A program made the position numbers and the translations under genes. The notes beneath the pieces are model-generated. The model was not told the DNA's origin. It saw only the letters and a list, made by a program, of their open reading frames with translations, and did no database searches. From Bradyrhizobium sp. AZCC 1693 (GTDB lineage: Bacteria; Pseudomonadota; Alphaproteobacteria; Rhizobiales; Xanthobacteraceae): a stretch of DNA of 64,000 nucleotides. The stretch covers positions 2,790,001 to 2,854,000 of the forward strand of contig NZ_JAZHSD010000001.1 of assembly GCF_036924745.1 (NCBI RefSeq), in the 5' to 3' direction. Positions within the stretch are counted from its first letter, which is position 1. Each line of letters starts with the position of its first letter. Positions 1-8,932 of the stretch are shown here, piece by piece.

Positions 1-1969
1 CGATCAAGGCCTCACAGATTGGCGATTCCGCCTGCGCAATGAACTGGTAATATCCTAGCTCGCTTTCTGTAGGCCGCCGAATGGCGGCGATTTCGACCAC
101 CATCTTGCTTTCGGTCACTCCTATGCGGCGGGAGATCGCTATGATCTGTGGAACTATGGCTTCAAAGAAGTCGCGATCACAGCCGACGTTCTGGCGCGAC
201 GCAGCGCGCAGGTGAGCCGTAATCCAGAACGTCTGCGCGTCGTTCTCCACCGACCTGATTTCAAGCTGCCGACGCAGATACTCGCTCGTCGATGCTGCAA
301 CGGGCCGTACCGCATAGACCCGCAAGCGACGCCTGGTCACCGAAAGATCCTCGGCGTTAAAGACGTTGATCCTGCCGATGCCGAAGGCTAGCGGCGCAGC
401 GCCGAAAATGCTGCGCGACCACGCCGCCGCCGCGAACCTGTCCGGCTCATCATGTCCGATCGGCAGGCGAATAAGGAAAGCAGACGCCAGCACGACGAGG
501 GTCATCACGATTGCGACCGGGGCGGCGGCCACTCGCTCGGTTCTCCCGTCGAAAGTCTTGCCGCCAGCGCCGGGATCCATGGCGGACGCGCAGTAGGCAG
601 ATCGCTTCTCGAGCTTGCCCGGAAGGGTTGACGTCTCGCACACGCCGAAAAGCTTGGTCCGCCTCTCGGCAATGTAGCGATAGATTGCAGGACCGGCTCC
701 CGTAAGCGACAGCAACCAGAAAAGCGGAAGCAGCGGCCATAATGCCACGAGCCGGTGCGCGAGAACGCTGTACAGCTCGAAGCCTGACCAACGCCGCCCC
801 GTCGCAATCTCGATGCCTACGATATCCTGGAGGCCGTCGGCGAGGGTGACACCTTGCTTTGACAACAGCTCCTGGTTCGCCCGGATCGGCGGGAAATCCA
901 ACCTGTGAAAGACATCGATGGTCGACAGTGTGCGCACAGTAGAGTCGCACAGCCTGCAGCGATCATCGAAGAAGACCGTCAGCACGTGAGACGAGTTCCC
1001 GAACGGCCGTGTGGTCGCAAACAACCCGATCCACAGCAGCAGTTCGTATTTGCCCAGGAGGCCGAGCCTGAGCACGAACGCGCTGATGAGGAAGAAGGCG
1101 AGGCCCCAATACATGGCAAAGGCGCGCGTCGCCCGGCCGAGGAAAAGGCCCGGAAGCACCAATAAGTACCAGGCCCACATGCCCAATGTTGCGACGCGCG
1201 AGAAAGTCACCAGCGCAAAGGGGCTCCATTCGTACAATCGGACGACGGCGTCATACAATAGAAGATTATGCGCGGGGGACAGGAGAACCCAAGCAATCAC
1301 CAGGCCGGATGTCCAGGCCGGATCGCGAAGATGCCAGAACGCCGAGTAAAGGCACACGCAGTAATAGGCGAACAGCGTGACTATTTTGACGACGAGCAGC
1401 CGATCGCTGCTTGGCGGCCCTGTCCACCGGTGCATGGCACGGATTACGACACCGGCTTGTTCCGTGCGCGCGAGGACAGCATCGAGTGACAAGGTACGTC
1501 CCGCAGGCGCCAGGAAGAGCATCAGCAGGATCATAGACAGGACCTGCGTTCCCAACGTGGATGCGCCAAGAGCGTTATCGACAAGGATGTTTGCGGAGGC
1601 CATTAGTGCCACCGTCGCGATTGGGGTAAGCAATCCGACCGCGACGAGCAGTGCGAGACCGGCGGCGATCGCTGCCACGAACGGCACGGCCGAGCCGTAC
1701 AGTACGCTGCTCCAGACGATTTCGCCGTAACGGACGGCGGCCATCGACCCCGCCACGACGCGGACCACCTCCAGCACGCGGAGGTCTGCAAAGAGATCCT
1801 GTTCGGGAAGCGCCTGCCGGTTCCGAATGAATTCAGCCAGCGCCTTTTGCACGCCGGCGGCCCAGCGGTTTACCACCGGCGACTGCGCCGCCACCGCAAA
1901 TATGCATGTCAGTGTCAGGAATACGAGAAACTCGTAAGCCGGCACTCCATCGCTGAACGCATTGACCAT
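1..1969 (-). CDS. HTTM-like membrane protein with DCC thiol-disulfide motif (3' end outside window)
   Basis: An open minus-strand frame of about 656 codons runs off the left edge, so the C-terminus is missing. The ATG at 1969 is the only start: the same frame has a TAG about 14 codons upstream and no other start codon between. The N-terminal half has many hydrophobic helices, in the manner of HTTM/DoxX-like (vitamin K carboxylase-like) membrane proteins. Around residue 333 comes FFDDRCRLCDST, the D-x-x-C-x-x-C signature of the DCC (DUF393) thioredoxin-like family, with cysteines near 338 and 341. One or two further membrane segments and a soluble tail follow. HTTM plus DCC fusions are known in bacteria, but their substrate is not. 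The role here is unknown; membrane thiol redox chemistry is an inference. It is divergent from nothing and is followed upstream by an SMR-type transporter on the same strand. Confidence 0.75.
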   Translation of the reverse strand, partial: MVNAFSDGVPAYEFLVFLTLTCIFAVAAQSPVVNRWAAGVQKALAEFIRNRQALPEQDLFADLRVLEVVRVVAGSMAAVRYGEIVWSSVLYGSAVPFVAAIAAGLALLVAVGLLTPIATVALMASANILVDNALGASTLGTQVLSMILLMLFLAPAGRTLSLDAVLARTEQAGVVIRAMHRWTGPPSSDRLLVVKIVTLFAYYCVCLYSAFWHLRDPAWTSGLVIAWVLLSPAHNLLLYDAVVRLYEWSPFALVTFSRVATLGMWAWYLLVLPGLFLGRATRAFAMYWGLAFFLISAFVLRLGLLGKYELLLWIGLFATTRPFGNSSHVLTVFFDDRCRLCDSTVRTLSTIDVFHRLDFPPIRANQELLSKQGVTLADGLQDIVGIEIATGRRWSGFELYSVLAHRLVALWPLLPLFWLLSLTGAGPAIYRYIAERRTKLFGVCETSTLPGKLEKRSAYCASAMDPGAGGKTFDGRTERVAAAPVAIVMTLVVLASAFLIRLPIGHDEPDRFAAAAWSRSIFGAAPLAFGIGRINVFNAEDLSVTRRRLRVYAVRPVAASTSEYLRRQLEIRSVENDAQTFWITAHLRAASRQNVGCDRDFFEAIVPQIIAISRRIGVTESKMVVEIAAIRRPTESELGYYQFIAQAESPICEALI

Positions 1970-2131
1970 TCTTGCTTTGAACTCGCGCCCCGCCCGGCGC
2001 TCCGCGAGCTAGCCCTCGTTTCCATGAGAACTACTGCAGATATCGAAACAAGACTCAACCCTCAATTGGTCGTTTTTTGGAGCCTTCCACTTTTAGGGGA
2101 GCACGCGCGCTTGGGCACATCTGACGCGTGA

Positions 2132-2497
2132 TTAGCGTCCGACCGTGCTCAGTGCGATACCAACGACAATGACGCACAAGCCGACGAACTGCCTGAGCGA
2201 CACCGGCTCGGAGAACAAAAATGAAGCGCTCAGGGGCACAACGACGAAGCTCAGCGCCATGAACGGATAGGCGAGACCCAGATCAAGTTTCTCGATAGCA
2301 AGCGCCCAACACACGCTGGCCAATACTCCCGCGAGCAGGCCCGAGAGAACGCCGACGTCGGTATACATCGCCCAAATGTAGCTAAACTTGGGGAGGCTCG
2401 CTGCGCTGGGCGCGTGAACGAGTGCCCGAGCCTTGAGAATTAGTTGCCCATACACCGTCAAGGCCAACGCACCGGCTATGTAGAGGTATTTTTCCAT
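2132..2497 (-). CDS. SMR/EamA-type small multidrug-resistance-like membrane protein
   Basis: This is a 121-residue protein with four predicted membrane helices. It matches the size and pattern of the small multidrug resistance/DMT superfamily (EmrE, ArnE/ArnF type). Visible features are an N-terminal helix of the type LALTVYGQLILKA, the central WALAIEKLDLGLAYPFMAL stretch and a last helix ending in GIALSTVGR. The frame extends upstream to 2581, but the extra 28 residues are hydrophilic and unlike the family. I therefore prefer the second of two adjacent ATGs (MEKYLYIAG), which puts a helix at the N-terminus. Because it sits among glycan genes, it may flip a lipid-linked sugar as ArnE/F do, but drug efflux is equally possible. 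Confidence 0.75.
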   Translation of the reverse strand: MEKYLYIAGALALTVYGQLILKARALVHAPSAASLPKFSYIWAMYTDVGVLSGLLAGVLASVCWALAIEKLDLGLAYPFMALSFVVVPLSASFLFSEPVSLRQFVGLCVIVVGIALSTVGR

Positions 2498-2667
2498 CAT
2501 GAGGCTACGGCCCACTCCATGGCTTGAGCAATCAATGTACTTGACGAGAAGGGGCTGACGAAAGATTGCGGAGGGGCGCAATCCAATACAGGTCGATTAT
2601 CCGAGGCTTATCTCTTTCCTCGCTCGGACCAACGATGGACCGATCACAGCGCGAATCGTGACGCAAT

Positions 2668-3585
2668 TTACATGTTGTCGTCGAGAACTGCGAGCCCGAA
2701 ACCGGTTCGACCGTAACCGTCTCCATTGTACAGCATGTAGCGCCGGCTCTGATGTTCGAACACACATGGATAAGTCTGCTCGCTTCGCTCCCAATCGCCG
2801 GGTTCGCCTGCAAAGGTAACCGCATCGTCGGCGCGGATCCAGTTCTCGCCGTCCATCGAGAAGGCGAAACCGATGCAGTAGCCGGGATTTCGTCGTGCAT
2901 ACCACATCAGGAGCCCCGCACCATCGCGCACCACGCAAGGACGGGAAACGGCGAATTCCGCCGGATCCGATTGACCGGCGAGCGGGAGCGCGATGCCTGT
3001 GTCGGGCTTCCAATGCACGCCGTCCGGCGAGCTCGCCGTCTTCACCACGTGCAACATCTGCAGATCCTGCGGACCCCAGGCCAGATGCGACCCGTACCAC
3101 ATGCGCCAATGGCCGGCCTCATTCAGGACCCAGGGATATCCGACCGTAAACGGGTCGGCTTCCGAACGGCCCACGACAGGCGATTTGAAGCGGCGCTCGA
3201 ATCTGGTTCCCTCGCGGTCGGCGACGGCCATGCCGATGAAATTCGTGAACGGAACGGATCGACCGGCGCTCCAACCGAGATAATAAGCGTAAAGCGCGCC
3301 TTCGATAGTCGCGAACGAAGTGACCGAAATGCCATCGGCATCGAATGCGCCACGCGGTCCCGGCGCCAGCAAGGGCCCCTGGACATCGCTGATGGACTTT
3401 GCGCCGGTATCGTCAATGGCAAAGTCGATGGAAGCAAGATGCGAACGGTTCAGCATATCCCGCACAGTGAAGAAGACGCGAAGAGTTCCGTTCGCGCGTA
3501 TCAGAGGTGTCGGATAGGCGGCATGGCTGACGTACCAGCCCCCGAGGGGCTGCGGAGCGTAGATGCGCCCCCGAGCCGGCGCCAT
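2668..3585 (-). CDS. Beta-propeller glycosidase-like protein (GH32/43/68 superfamily-like)
   Basis: This 305-residue soluble protein has no signal peptide. It contains repeated short blocks such as MWYGSH, LMWYARRN, YMLYNGDGYG and FSMDGENW, typical of five-bladed beta-propeller glycosyl-hydrolase-like proteins. These include proteins annotated as glucosyl hydrolase that are frequent in polysaccharide biosynthesis loci. Acidic residues that could serve in catalysis (for example FDADG near 85 and RSEADPF near 140) are present, but I cannot assign them. It is probably involved in processing or modifying a surface glycan, judged from the neighbouring glycosyltransferase and methyltransferases. 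The start at 3585 is the most upstream one available and is not certain. Confidence 0.6.
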   Translation of the reverse strand: MAPARGRIYAPQPLGGWYVSHAAYPTPLIRANGTLRVFFTVRDMLNRSHLASIDFAIDDTGAKSISDVQGPLLAPGPRGAFDADGISVTSFATIEGALYAYYLGWSAGRSVPFTNFIGMAVADREGTRFERRFKSPVVGRSEADPFTVGYPWVLNEAGHWRMWYGSHLAWGPQDLQMLHVVKTASSPDGVHWKPDTGIALPLAGQSDPAEFAVSRPCVVRDGAGLLMWYARRNPGYCIGFAFSMDGENWIRADDAVTFAGEPGDWERSEQTYPCVFEHQSRRYMLYNGDGYGRTGFGLAVLDDNM

Positions 3586-3791
3586 ATCTGTCGCTTGCGG
3601 CGCATATCAGAACCTCGATAGCCAGATCGTGTTAGGGAATAGCGCGGTTCTCCGCAAAATCATCGCGCCCCTGCAGATACCACTGGGTGATGATAGATGC
3701 CATTGCATCCTATTGGCGAACATTGGCTTAAGGTTCCGCATGGGTTTTTAGCAACCTCTTATCAACATCAGATGATTGTACGCGATACTGA

Positions 3792-4856
3792 TTAGCGCTT
3801 CGAGGGCGTACGCTGGTCTCCGTCCCTCGATTCAATAGGGGCAGGCGGCGGTTCCATACGAGATTGGCTAGCCTTCTCGCGCACGGCCTCGTCAAGCCAG
3901 ACGTGTAAGCTCCTTTGGCTGGCTTTGGCGGCTTCAATGGCCATTTGCTTCGCCTCGAGGGTCACACCCTCCAACTGGCCAAAATAGCGGGTTCGCATGG
4001 TTCCGCCACGGGCGCCTTGATGCGGCAGGTCCAGATCAATCGTCGGCGGGCCATCGTCCACCGTAAACGAGATCAGGTAGAACGTGCTGCCGATAACGTA
4101 GTTGAGACCGACATCCCGCACGTTTTCCGGGAGCTTGTCGAGCGGCGCTGGAGCGGCGCAAAGCGGATTGTTGTTCATGACGATCTTGCCGTACTCGGAA
4201 CGGCGCAGCCACGGGCCGACCGACTCATCGCCAACGAGCACTTTGCCTCCCCGCTTGGTGACCCGGGCCATCTCGCGCAGAGACCCGCCGATGTCACTGA
4301 ACATGTTCAGTCCACCAAAGTGGAACACACGGTCAAAGCTGGCGTCCTCAAATGGAAGCGGACATGCCGTCGCAATCGAGTATTCTACCGCAACATCGGA
4401 CCGCGGCAGGTTGTCGAGGCGCTTCTGACAGAGCCTGACCATCTGTTCAGATATATCCTGGACGAAGAGTTCACCGCCGGTCAGTCTCCTCGCGATGAGT
4501 TCGGAATCGCTTCCTGAGCCGCAGCCTATTTCGAGCACGCGGTGACCGGGTCGCAGATCGAGGCGATCCAGCGTTGCGTTGCGGACGCTTGCTTCGTCTT
4601 CGTTGAAAGCCTGCCAAAGCCAGCGCATCGCGTTTTCATACATATCGCCGGCTTGAGCGTCGTAGGAGCGCCGTGCATCGTTATCTGGACCAGCAAGGAT
4701 TGCGCCGGCGGTGAAATCGATCACGCCGTCCTTCATTGGAAACCGGTTACCGGATAGATCTCTGATCTCCACGATAGCGCCAGACCCGTCACCAGCCTTG
4801 GACAATGGCTCGCCAGTAATCGGAGAGCGATAGACGCCCAGGGCGGACTGACGCAT
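3792..4856 (-). CDS. Class I SAM-dependent methyltransferase with Trm112-like N-terminus
   Basis: The protein has 354 residues. The N-terminal 50 residues (YRSPITGEPL ... GVIDF) look like the small Trm112p-type segment often preceding sugar or lipid methyltransferases. A Rossmann SAM site follows with motif I VLEIGCGSGSDSE at about 107-119, then an acidic post-I loop (VQDISEQMV) and a DRVFHFGGLN segment. The ATG at 4856 is chosen because AAGGA lies about 10 bases upstream; the open frame continues upstream as poorly conserved, basic sequence. The C-terminal 60 residues are charged and proline-rich. It is divergently oriented from the PhyH-like gene. The substrate cannot be read from the sequence; a glycan or lipid precursor is likely from context. 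Confidence 0.75.
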   Translation of the reverse strand: MRQSALGVYRSPITGEPLSKAGDGSGAIVEIRDLSGNRFPMKDGVIDFTAGAILAGPDNDARRSYDAQAGDMYENAMRWLWQAFNEDEASVRNATLDRLDLRPGHRVLEIGCGSGSDSELIARRLTGGELFVQDISEQMVRLCQKRLDNLPRSDVAVEYSIATACPLPFEDASFDRVFHFGGLNMFSDIGGSLREMARVTKRGGKVLVGDESVGPWLRRSEYGKIVMNNNPLCAAPAPLDKLPENVRDVGLNYVIGSTFYLISFTVDDGPPTIDLDLPHQGARGGTMRTRYFGQLEGVTLEAKQMAIEAAKASQRSLHVWLDEAVREKASQSRMEPPPAPIESRDGDQRTPSKR

Positions 4857-5169
4857 GTTGTCAATTTCCTTGCCTTTATGTGGCTTACGGGAAGACCGCA
4901 GCCGATGCGTTCCTGCCATCATGGAGCACGTCGCCGCGAATGCGGCCTCTCCAGCAGAGTGTAATGAATTCCGCAGCACACTGCGAGCCGTCAAAACGAA
5001 GTTTTTGCACTGGCGGATGGGTCAATTTGGCGGGGCCGGCGCTCGACGTTCGGACTTGGACAAGCGGGAGCGCAGATGATATCAGGCACTGGCTTACGAA
5101 GCAATTTGGCAGCGGGCGTAGCCTGTCCCGCTTCGATGGTCCGGTCCGGCAGCATTCCCGGGAGAGCGC
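4857..5169. other. Divergent intergenic region
   Basis: About 313 bases separate two divergent genes and must hold both promoters. I see no convincing small gene, RNA or inverted repeat here. Only the AAGGA ribosome-binding site of the left-hand gene can be picked out. Confidence 0.5.
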
Positions 5170-6000
5170 ATGAACCGTCACGATCCCATCCCCCGATACG
5201 GGGTTTTGACTCAGTCCGTTTCAACGGATGAGCTGAGCCGGGCCGCGGAAAGCCTGCAAATGCTCGGCTTCGCCGTCGTCGACGCCGGATACACCGCAGC
5301 CCAGGTCGCCGATCTGCAGAACCGGTTCGAGGACCTGCGTACAAGGGTCTTTGCAGAGTATGGGGCCGACGCGTTGCGGGCGATCGATGAGCACAACACG
5401 ATCCGGTGTCCGCTGGGCATGGATGGAGCCTTTCTAAACCTCGCCACGAACGAGCGGATCCTCGGCCTCTGCGAGCGACTGATCGGACCCGGCTTCATCC
5501 TCAATCAGCAGAACGGCATCGTGAACCCGGGCGACGCCAATACTTATAACCAGGCCTCCTATCATAGAGACCTACCCTATCAGCATTTCGTCAGTTCGCG
5601 GCCGCTGGCCATCAACGCGCTCTACTGCGTCGACGAATTCACGACCGAGAACGGTTCGACACTCGTCATTCCAGCCAGTCACAAAGAGGCAGCGTTCCCG
5701 TCAGACGAGTTCATCCGGGCGAACGAGAAGCTCATCACGGCTCCAGCCGGGTCGTTCCTGGTTCTCGACTGTATGACCTACCATCGCGGCAGCACCAATC
5801 GAAGCGGCAAGAACCGCCGCGCGGTGAATCACATGTACACGATCGGCCTGATGCGGCAGCAACTCGATCTTCCGGCCCTGCTGGGCGATGCTTTCACAGC
5901 GGATCCAAAGCTGCGGCGCCTGCTTGGCTACGACTATGCTGCGCCCCGAAGCGCGGCTGAGTATTACGAGAGCCGCCGCCGCAAGCAGCAACGGGCCTGA
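5170..6000 (+). CDS. Phytanoyl-CoA dioxygenase (PhyH) family Fe(II)/2-oxoglutarate oxygenase
   Basis: A 276-residue protein with the double-stranded beta-helix layout of the PhyH family. The iron-binding facial triad is visible as H132-x-D134 in YHRDL and the distal H205 in YHRGSTNRS. Arginines at about 211-217 are suitable for the 2-oxoglutarate carboxylate. The conserved NGSTLVIPASHK stretch precedes the distal histidine. Such enzymes hydroxylate diverse small molecules or carrier-bound substrates; the substrate here is unknown. Neighbouring methyltransferases and an acyltransferase suggest it decorates a sugar or lipid in the same pathway. The stop at 6000 is only eight bases from the convergent glycosyltransferase stop. 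Confidence 0.8.
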   Translation: MNRHDPIPRYGVLTQSVSTDELSRAAESLQMLGFAVVDAGYTAAQVADLQNRFEDLRTRVFAEYGADALRAIDEHNTIRCPLGMDGAFLNLATNERILGLCERLIGPGFILNQQNGIVNPGDANTYNQASYHRDLPYQHFVSSRPLAINALYCVDEFTTENGSTLVIPASHKEAAFPSDEFIRANEKLITAPAGSFLVLDCMTYHRGSTNRSGKNRRAVNHMYTIGLMRQQLDLPALLGDAFTADPKLRRLLGYDYAAPRSAAEYYESRRRKQQRA

Positions 6001-6008
6001 CGCAGATC

Positions 6009-7874
6009 TTACGAGCTTGGCCGGTTAGCTTTGACTTCCACCACTAGCACGTTCAGATCCAGCAAGCCGCGTGCGGCAAGCGGAATGCGGGCGCGTTCAC
6101 GCGTCGTCAGCCCGGCGTGGTGCAGCGCTGCAGTAGCGTCGTTGCAAGCCATTTCCTCTGGACACAACATGACCAGGGTAGAACCCTCAGGCGCCACGGT
6201 CAGTTGCCGGACCTGTTCGGCAGACAGCGAAGGCATCGTATAGTTCAGCCAAGCTCTGTCCCACAGCCAGAGCGACACCATGCTGTCCAGCATGTTCGTC
6301 CTGAGAGTCTTGCCCATGTATCTCAATTCAACCACGCGCCAGTCGTCGCGTTGATCTGCGGGAAGGCACTCCCGGCAGTACCAAAGATAGAAGGGACGGC
6401 CCCCCGCGCGGGTGGAATCGACGATCCAGTTCAGCCGGACCATAAGTTCGTAGAAGGGCTTGTAATCGGGATTGGGCCCGACCCGGAATATCCGACGTGT
6501 ATCGGCATTGGCGGTACCTGCCAGAACTGTCGCGAACATCAGGACTGCCAAGCCCACGCCCGGTTGCCGGCGCGCGAGCATCATGGCGCCCCCAAACAGC
6601 AGCGCGATCACAAACCAGAGGAGATAGGCCCAACGCCATTTCGCCTCGAACGCCCAGAGTTGTTCTGGACCAAGTAGCACCAGAATCGCCGCAGCCGCCA
6701 ACCCGGCCCCCCCCGCCCAGCTCAGCTCGGGCTGCGTATCATCCTTGGATAGCAAAGCCGCGGCGAGGCCGCCGAATACGAGGCACTGGCCCGGAATGAG
6801 ATAGCTTCCATAGTGTGCGAATTGCAGGGTGGAAGAGCCTATTCCGAAATCCCACAGCAGGAACCATAAGACCGTCAGAACGATGGTGGCACATCCCGCC
6901 GTGAGCAAGAGCGAAGGCGACGCCCCTCTCCGCTTCGCGAGAAGAACGGACAGTCCGGCGCAGAGAAAAGCGATCGGAAGGGCGAGGCGATACGCAGACG
7001 GCAGCCACTCGCCTCGCGGAACCAGATAGTTCATGCCAAAGCCGCTGAGTGCCTGGCTGCCGAAATGGATGTTCACGTAGAAGAAGAAGAACGGCCCTTT
7101 CAATGACCAGGACGTCAGACAGAGCACGCCCGTCACGATTGCCGCGCCTGCGAGGCCGTGGCGCGCCGTCCGCCAGAGTTCGCGCCAGGATATGCCCTCC
7201 GCGTAGAGCCACGACAGGATGGCCAGAATCGTAATGATGCCCGCGATGGCATTGCAGAAGGCCGACAGGGCCGCCATGACGCCAGCCAGAACCGTACCCG
7301 CTCGCACTGATAAGATCCCGCCGCGATTGACGAGACATGCCAGAGAAGCGAAGAGAAATGCCATGCCCGGTCCGTCGACATAGCCTCGGGTCACCGTTGC
7401 GATCCACAGCGGATTCAGGGCAAGGAACAGCGCAGCCGAAACGGCGGCAACACGGCTGTGCCGCGCTCGCACGGCGTAGTACACCGAGAACAGCGCGAGA
7501 AAATGAAAGCCAAGCACGAGAACATAGTTGGCGATCTTGGGTGAAAAGATCCGATGAACGAAGAAGCCCGTCAGCGTATAGGGCAGCCTCATCACGTGAT
7601 AGTTGGGTCCGAACTCCGCGAGCTTTCCTGGAAAGTCGAGAAAATAGCCGAGATACATCCCGGCATCGACCCAACCCGGCGGCGGGAACAGCTGAAAGCG
7701 CCCGAGCAGAAGGTAGGCTAGTGGAACAACGATCAGAAAGACCCCTTCAAACCATGACCAGGATCGGATGGCTTGGTAAGGGGATCCAGGCTTTGGCGAT
7801 GCATATGAGGCATTGCCCTTGGATGGGATTTCTAGTCGTTCGTCGCGCGACATTCTTGCTAGGCTACCCCGCAT
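6009..7874 (-). CDS. GT-C fold polytopic membrane glycosyltransferase-like protein (GT39/ArnT-like)
   Basis: This is a 621-residue protein with about a dozen hydrophobic segments and a C-terminal periplasmic domain of roughly 130 residues. This is the architecture of GT39/GT83-type glycosyltransferases that use lipid-phosphate sugars. An acidic first periplasmic loop (GWVDAGMYLGYFLDF, about residues 67-81) occupies the place where GT-C enzymes carry catalytic Asp. It would add a sugar at the periplasmic face of the inner membrane. The start at 7874 is used; an in-frame ATG seven codons later is possible. The gene converges on the PhyH-like gene and diverges from the methyltransferase at 8241. 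Confidence 0.7.
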   Translation of the reverse strand: MRGSLARMSRDERLEIPSKGNASYASPKPGSPYQAIRSWSWFEGVFLIVVPLAYLLLGRFQLFPPPGWVDAGMYLGYFLDFPGKLAEFGPNYHVMRLPYTLTGFFVHRIFSPKIANYVLVLGFHFLALFSVYYAVRARHSRVAAVSAALFLALNPLWIATVTRGYVDGPGMAFLFASLACLVNRGGILSVRAGTVLAGVMAALSAFCNAIAGIITILAILSWLYAEGISWRELWRTARHGLAGAAIVTGVLCLTSWSLKGPFFFFYVNIHFGSQALSGFGMNYLVPRGEWLPSAYRLALPIAFLCAGLSVLLAKRRGASPSLLLTAGCATIVLTVLWFLLWDFGIGSSTLQFAHYGSYLIPGQCLVFGGLAAALLSKDDTQPELSWAGGAGLAAAAILVLLGPEQLWAFEAKWRWAYLLWFVIALLFGGAMMLARRQPGVGLAVLMFATVLAGTANADTRRIFRVGPNPDYKPFYELMVRLNWIVDSTRAGGRPFYLWYCRECLPADQRDDWRVVELRYMGKTLRTNMLDSMVSLWLWDRAWLNYTMPSLSAEQVRQLTVAPEGSTLVMLCPEEMACNDATAALHHAGLTTRERARIPLAARGLLDLNVLVVEVKANRPSS

Positions 7875-8240
7875 TCAATTCTCAATCCCGCCAAAGCGCG
7901 GTCGCGCGCGGGATTATCGCGCGTCGTATTATCACGTGTCGTCGAGAACAAAGAGCCCAAACCACCCTATGGTGGCCGGGCTAATTCTATGTACGTTCCC
8001 CATGCCGGCTTAATACGCCCGCAGCACAATATGGACTACCTTGATCTCTGGTCGTATGCTAGGTCCAACCTGTACTACGCCGCGAGGTGTTGCCATGCTG
8101 CCGCACCTGCGCAGCCATTCCCTGTGCTCGCCCGCGTATTCTCAAGATGCGGATCAGGCTCGTCCGTCAATGCAGGGACGAACTGGCGACCACGCAGTCA
8201 TGACAGTTGGATCCCGAGTTAGGAAAGCGAAGATCGTTGG
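7875..8240. other. Divergent intergenic region
   Basis: About 366 bases separate divergent genes. The only structure I can point to is a small hairpin, CCACC-CTAT-GGTGG, at 7962-7975. Short open frames exist on the plus strand but none has convincing protein character. Promoters for both flanking genes are expected here. Confidence 0.4.
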
Positions 8241-8885
8241 ATGACGGATACAACTGGATCTTCTGATCCCTCAATCCTGGCGGAAGTCGCAGAGTATTAT
8301 GCTTCAAAGCTGGAAGCGCATGGCTCGACGCCGCAGGGCGTAGACTGGAACGGCGCGGAATCGCATGACCGGCGTCACAGGCAGTTTCTGCGTCTGCTCG
8401 ATGGTGACCTCGATGCCTCCGTCATCGACATCGGTTGCGGTTTTGGCGATTTCCTGCGCTTCCTCCGCGCAGCCGGGCATCGGGGACATTTCATTGGCTA
8501 TGACATAGCGCCGAGCATGATTCGAAAGGCGCGGGAGCTGCATGGCGAGGATGCGGATCGCCAATGGCGGATCGGAGCCGAGCCGACCGAGGTGACCGAC
8601 TTCGCGATTGCCAGCGGGATTTTCAACGTCAAGGGCGACGTCTCGCACGAAAGCTGGCGCCGCTACGTAGTTCAGACGATCGACACGCTGGCGCGTGCGG
8701 GACAACGCGGGTTCGCCTTCAATGTACTTAGCTTGTCGAGCGACCCGGATCGACGGCGACCGAACCTTTACTACGCTGACCCGATAGAAATGCTGGCGCA
8801 TTGTCTTGCCCGATACGGCAGATCGGTCGCGCTCTTGCAGGACTACGGGCTGTATGAATTCACAATGATCGTTCGCCATTCGTGA
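8241..8885 (+). CDS. Class I SAM-dependent methyltransferase
   Basis: A 214-residue protein carrying the canonical SAM-binding motif I VIDIGCGFGDFLRFL at about 61-75. It is followed by an acidic turn (GYDIAPSMIRKAREL), as in small-molecule methyltransferases of the Methyltransf_25/31 type. The overall size and the YYASKLEAHGSTPQGVDWNG N-terminus resemble methyltransferases in polysaccharide gene clusters. It converges on the NeuD-like acyltransferase, whose stop is at 8933. The acceptor is not identifiable. Confidence 0.8.
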   Translation: MTDTTGSSDPSILAEVAEYYASKLEAHGSTPQGVDWNGAESHDRRHRQFLRLLDGDLDASVIDIGCGFGDFLRFLRAAGHRGHFIGYDIAPSMIRKARELHGEDADRQWRIGAEPTEVTDFAIASGIFNVKGDVSHESWRRYVVQTIDTLARAGQRGFAFNVLSLSSDPDRRRPNLYYADPIEMLAHCLARYGRSVALLQDYGLYEFTMIVRHS

Positions 8886-8932
8886 ACGAGCGGCCAAAGC
8901 TCCTCGATCCGACGGCCGTCAGCAGCCCGAGC

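Noticed and set aside
450..1229. Several medium open frames on both strands at the left edge
   Set aside because: A single uninterrupted minus-strand frame from 1969 to the window edge explains the region with membrane helices and a DCC motif.
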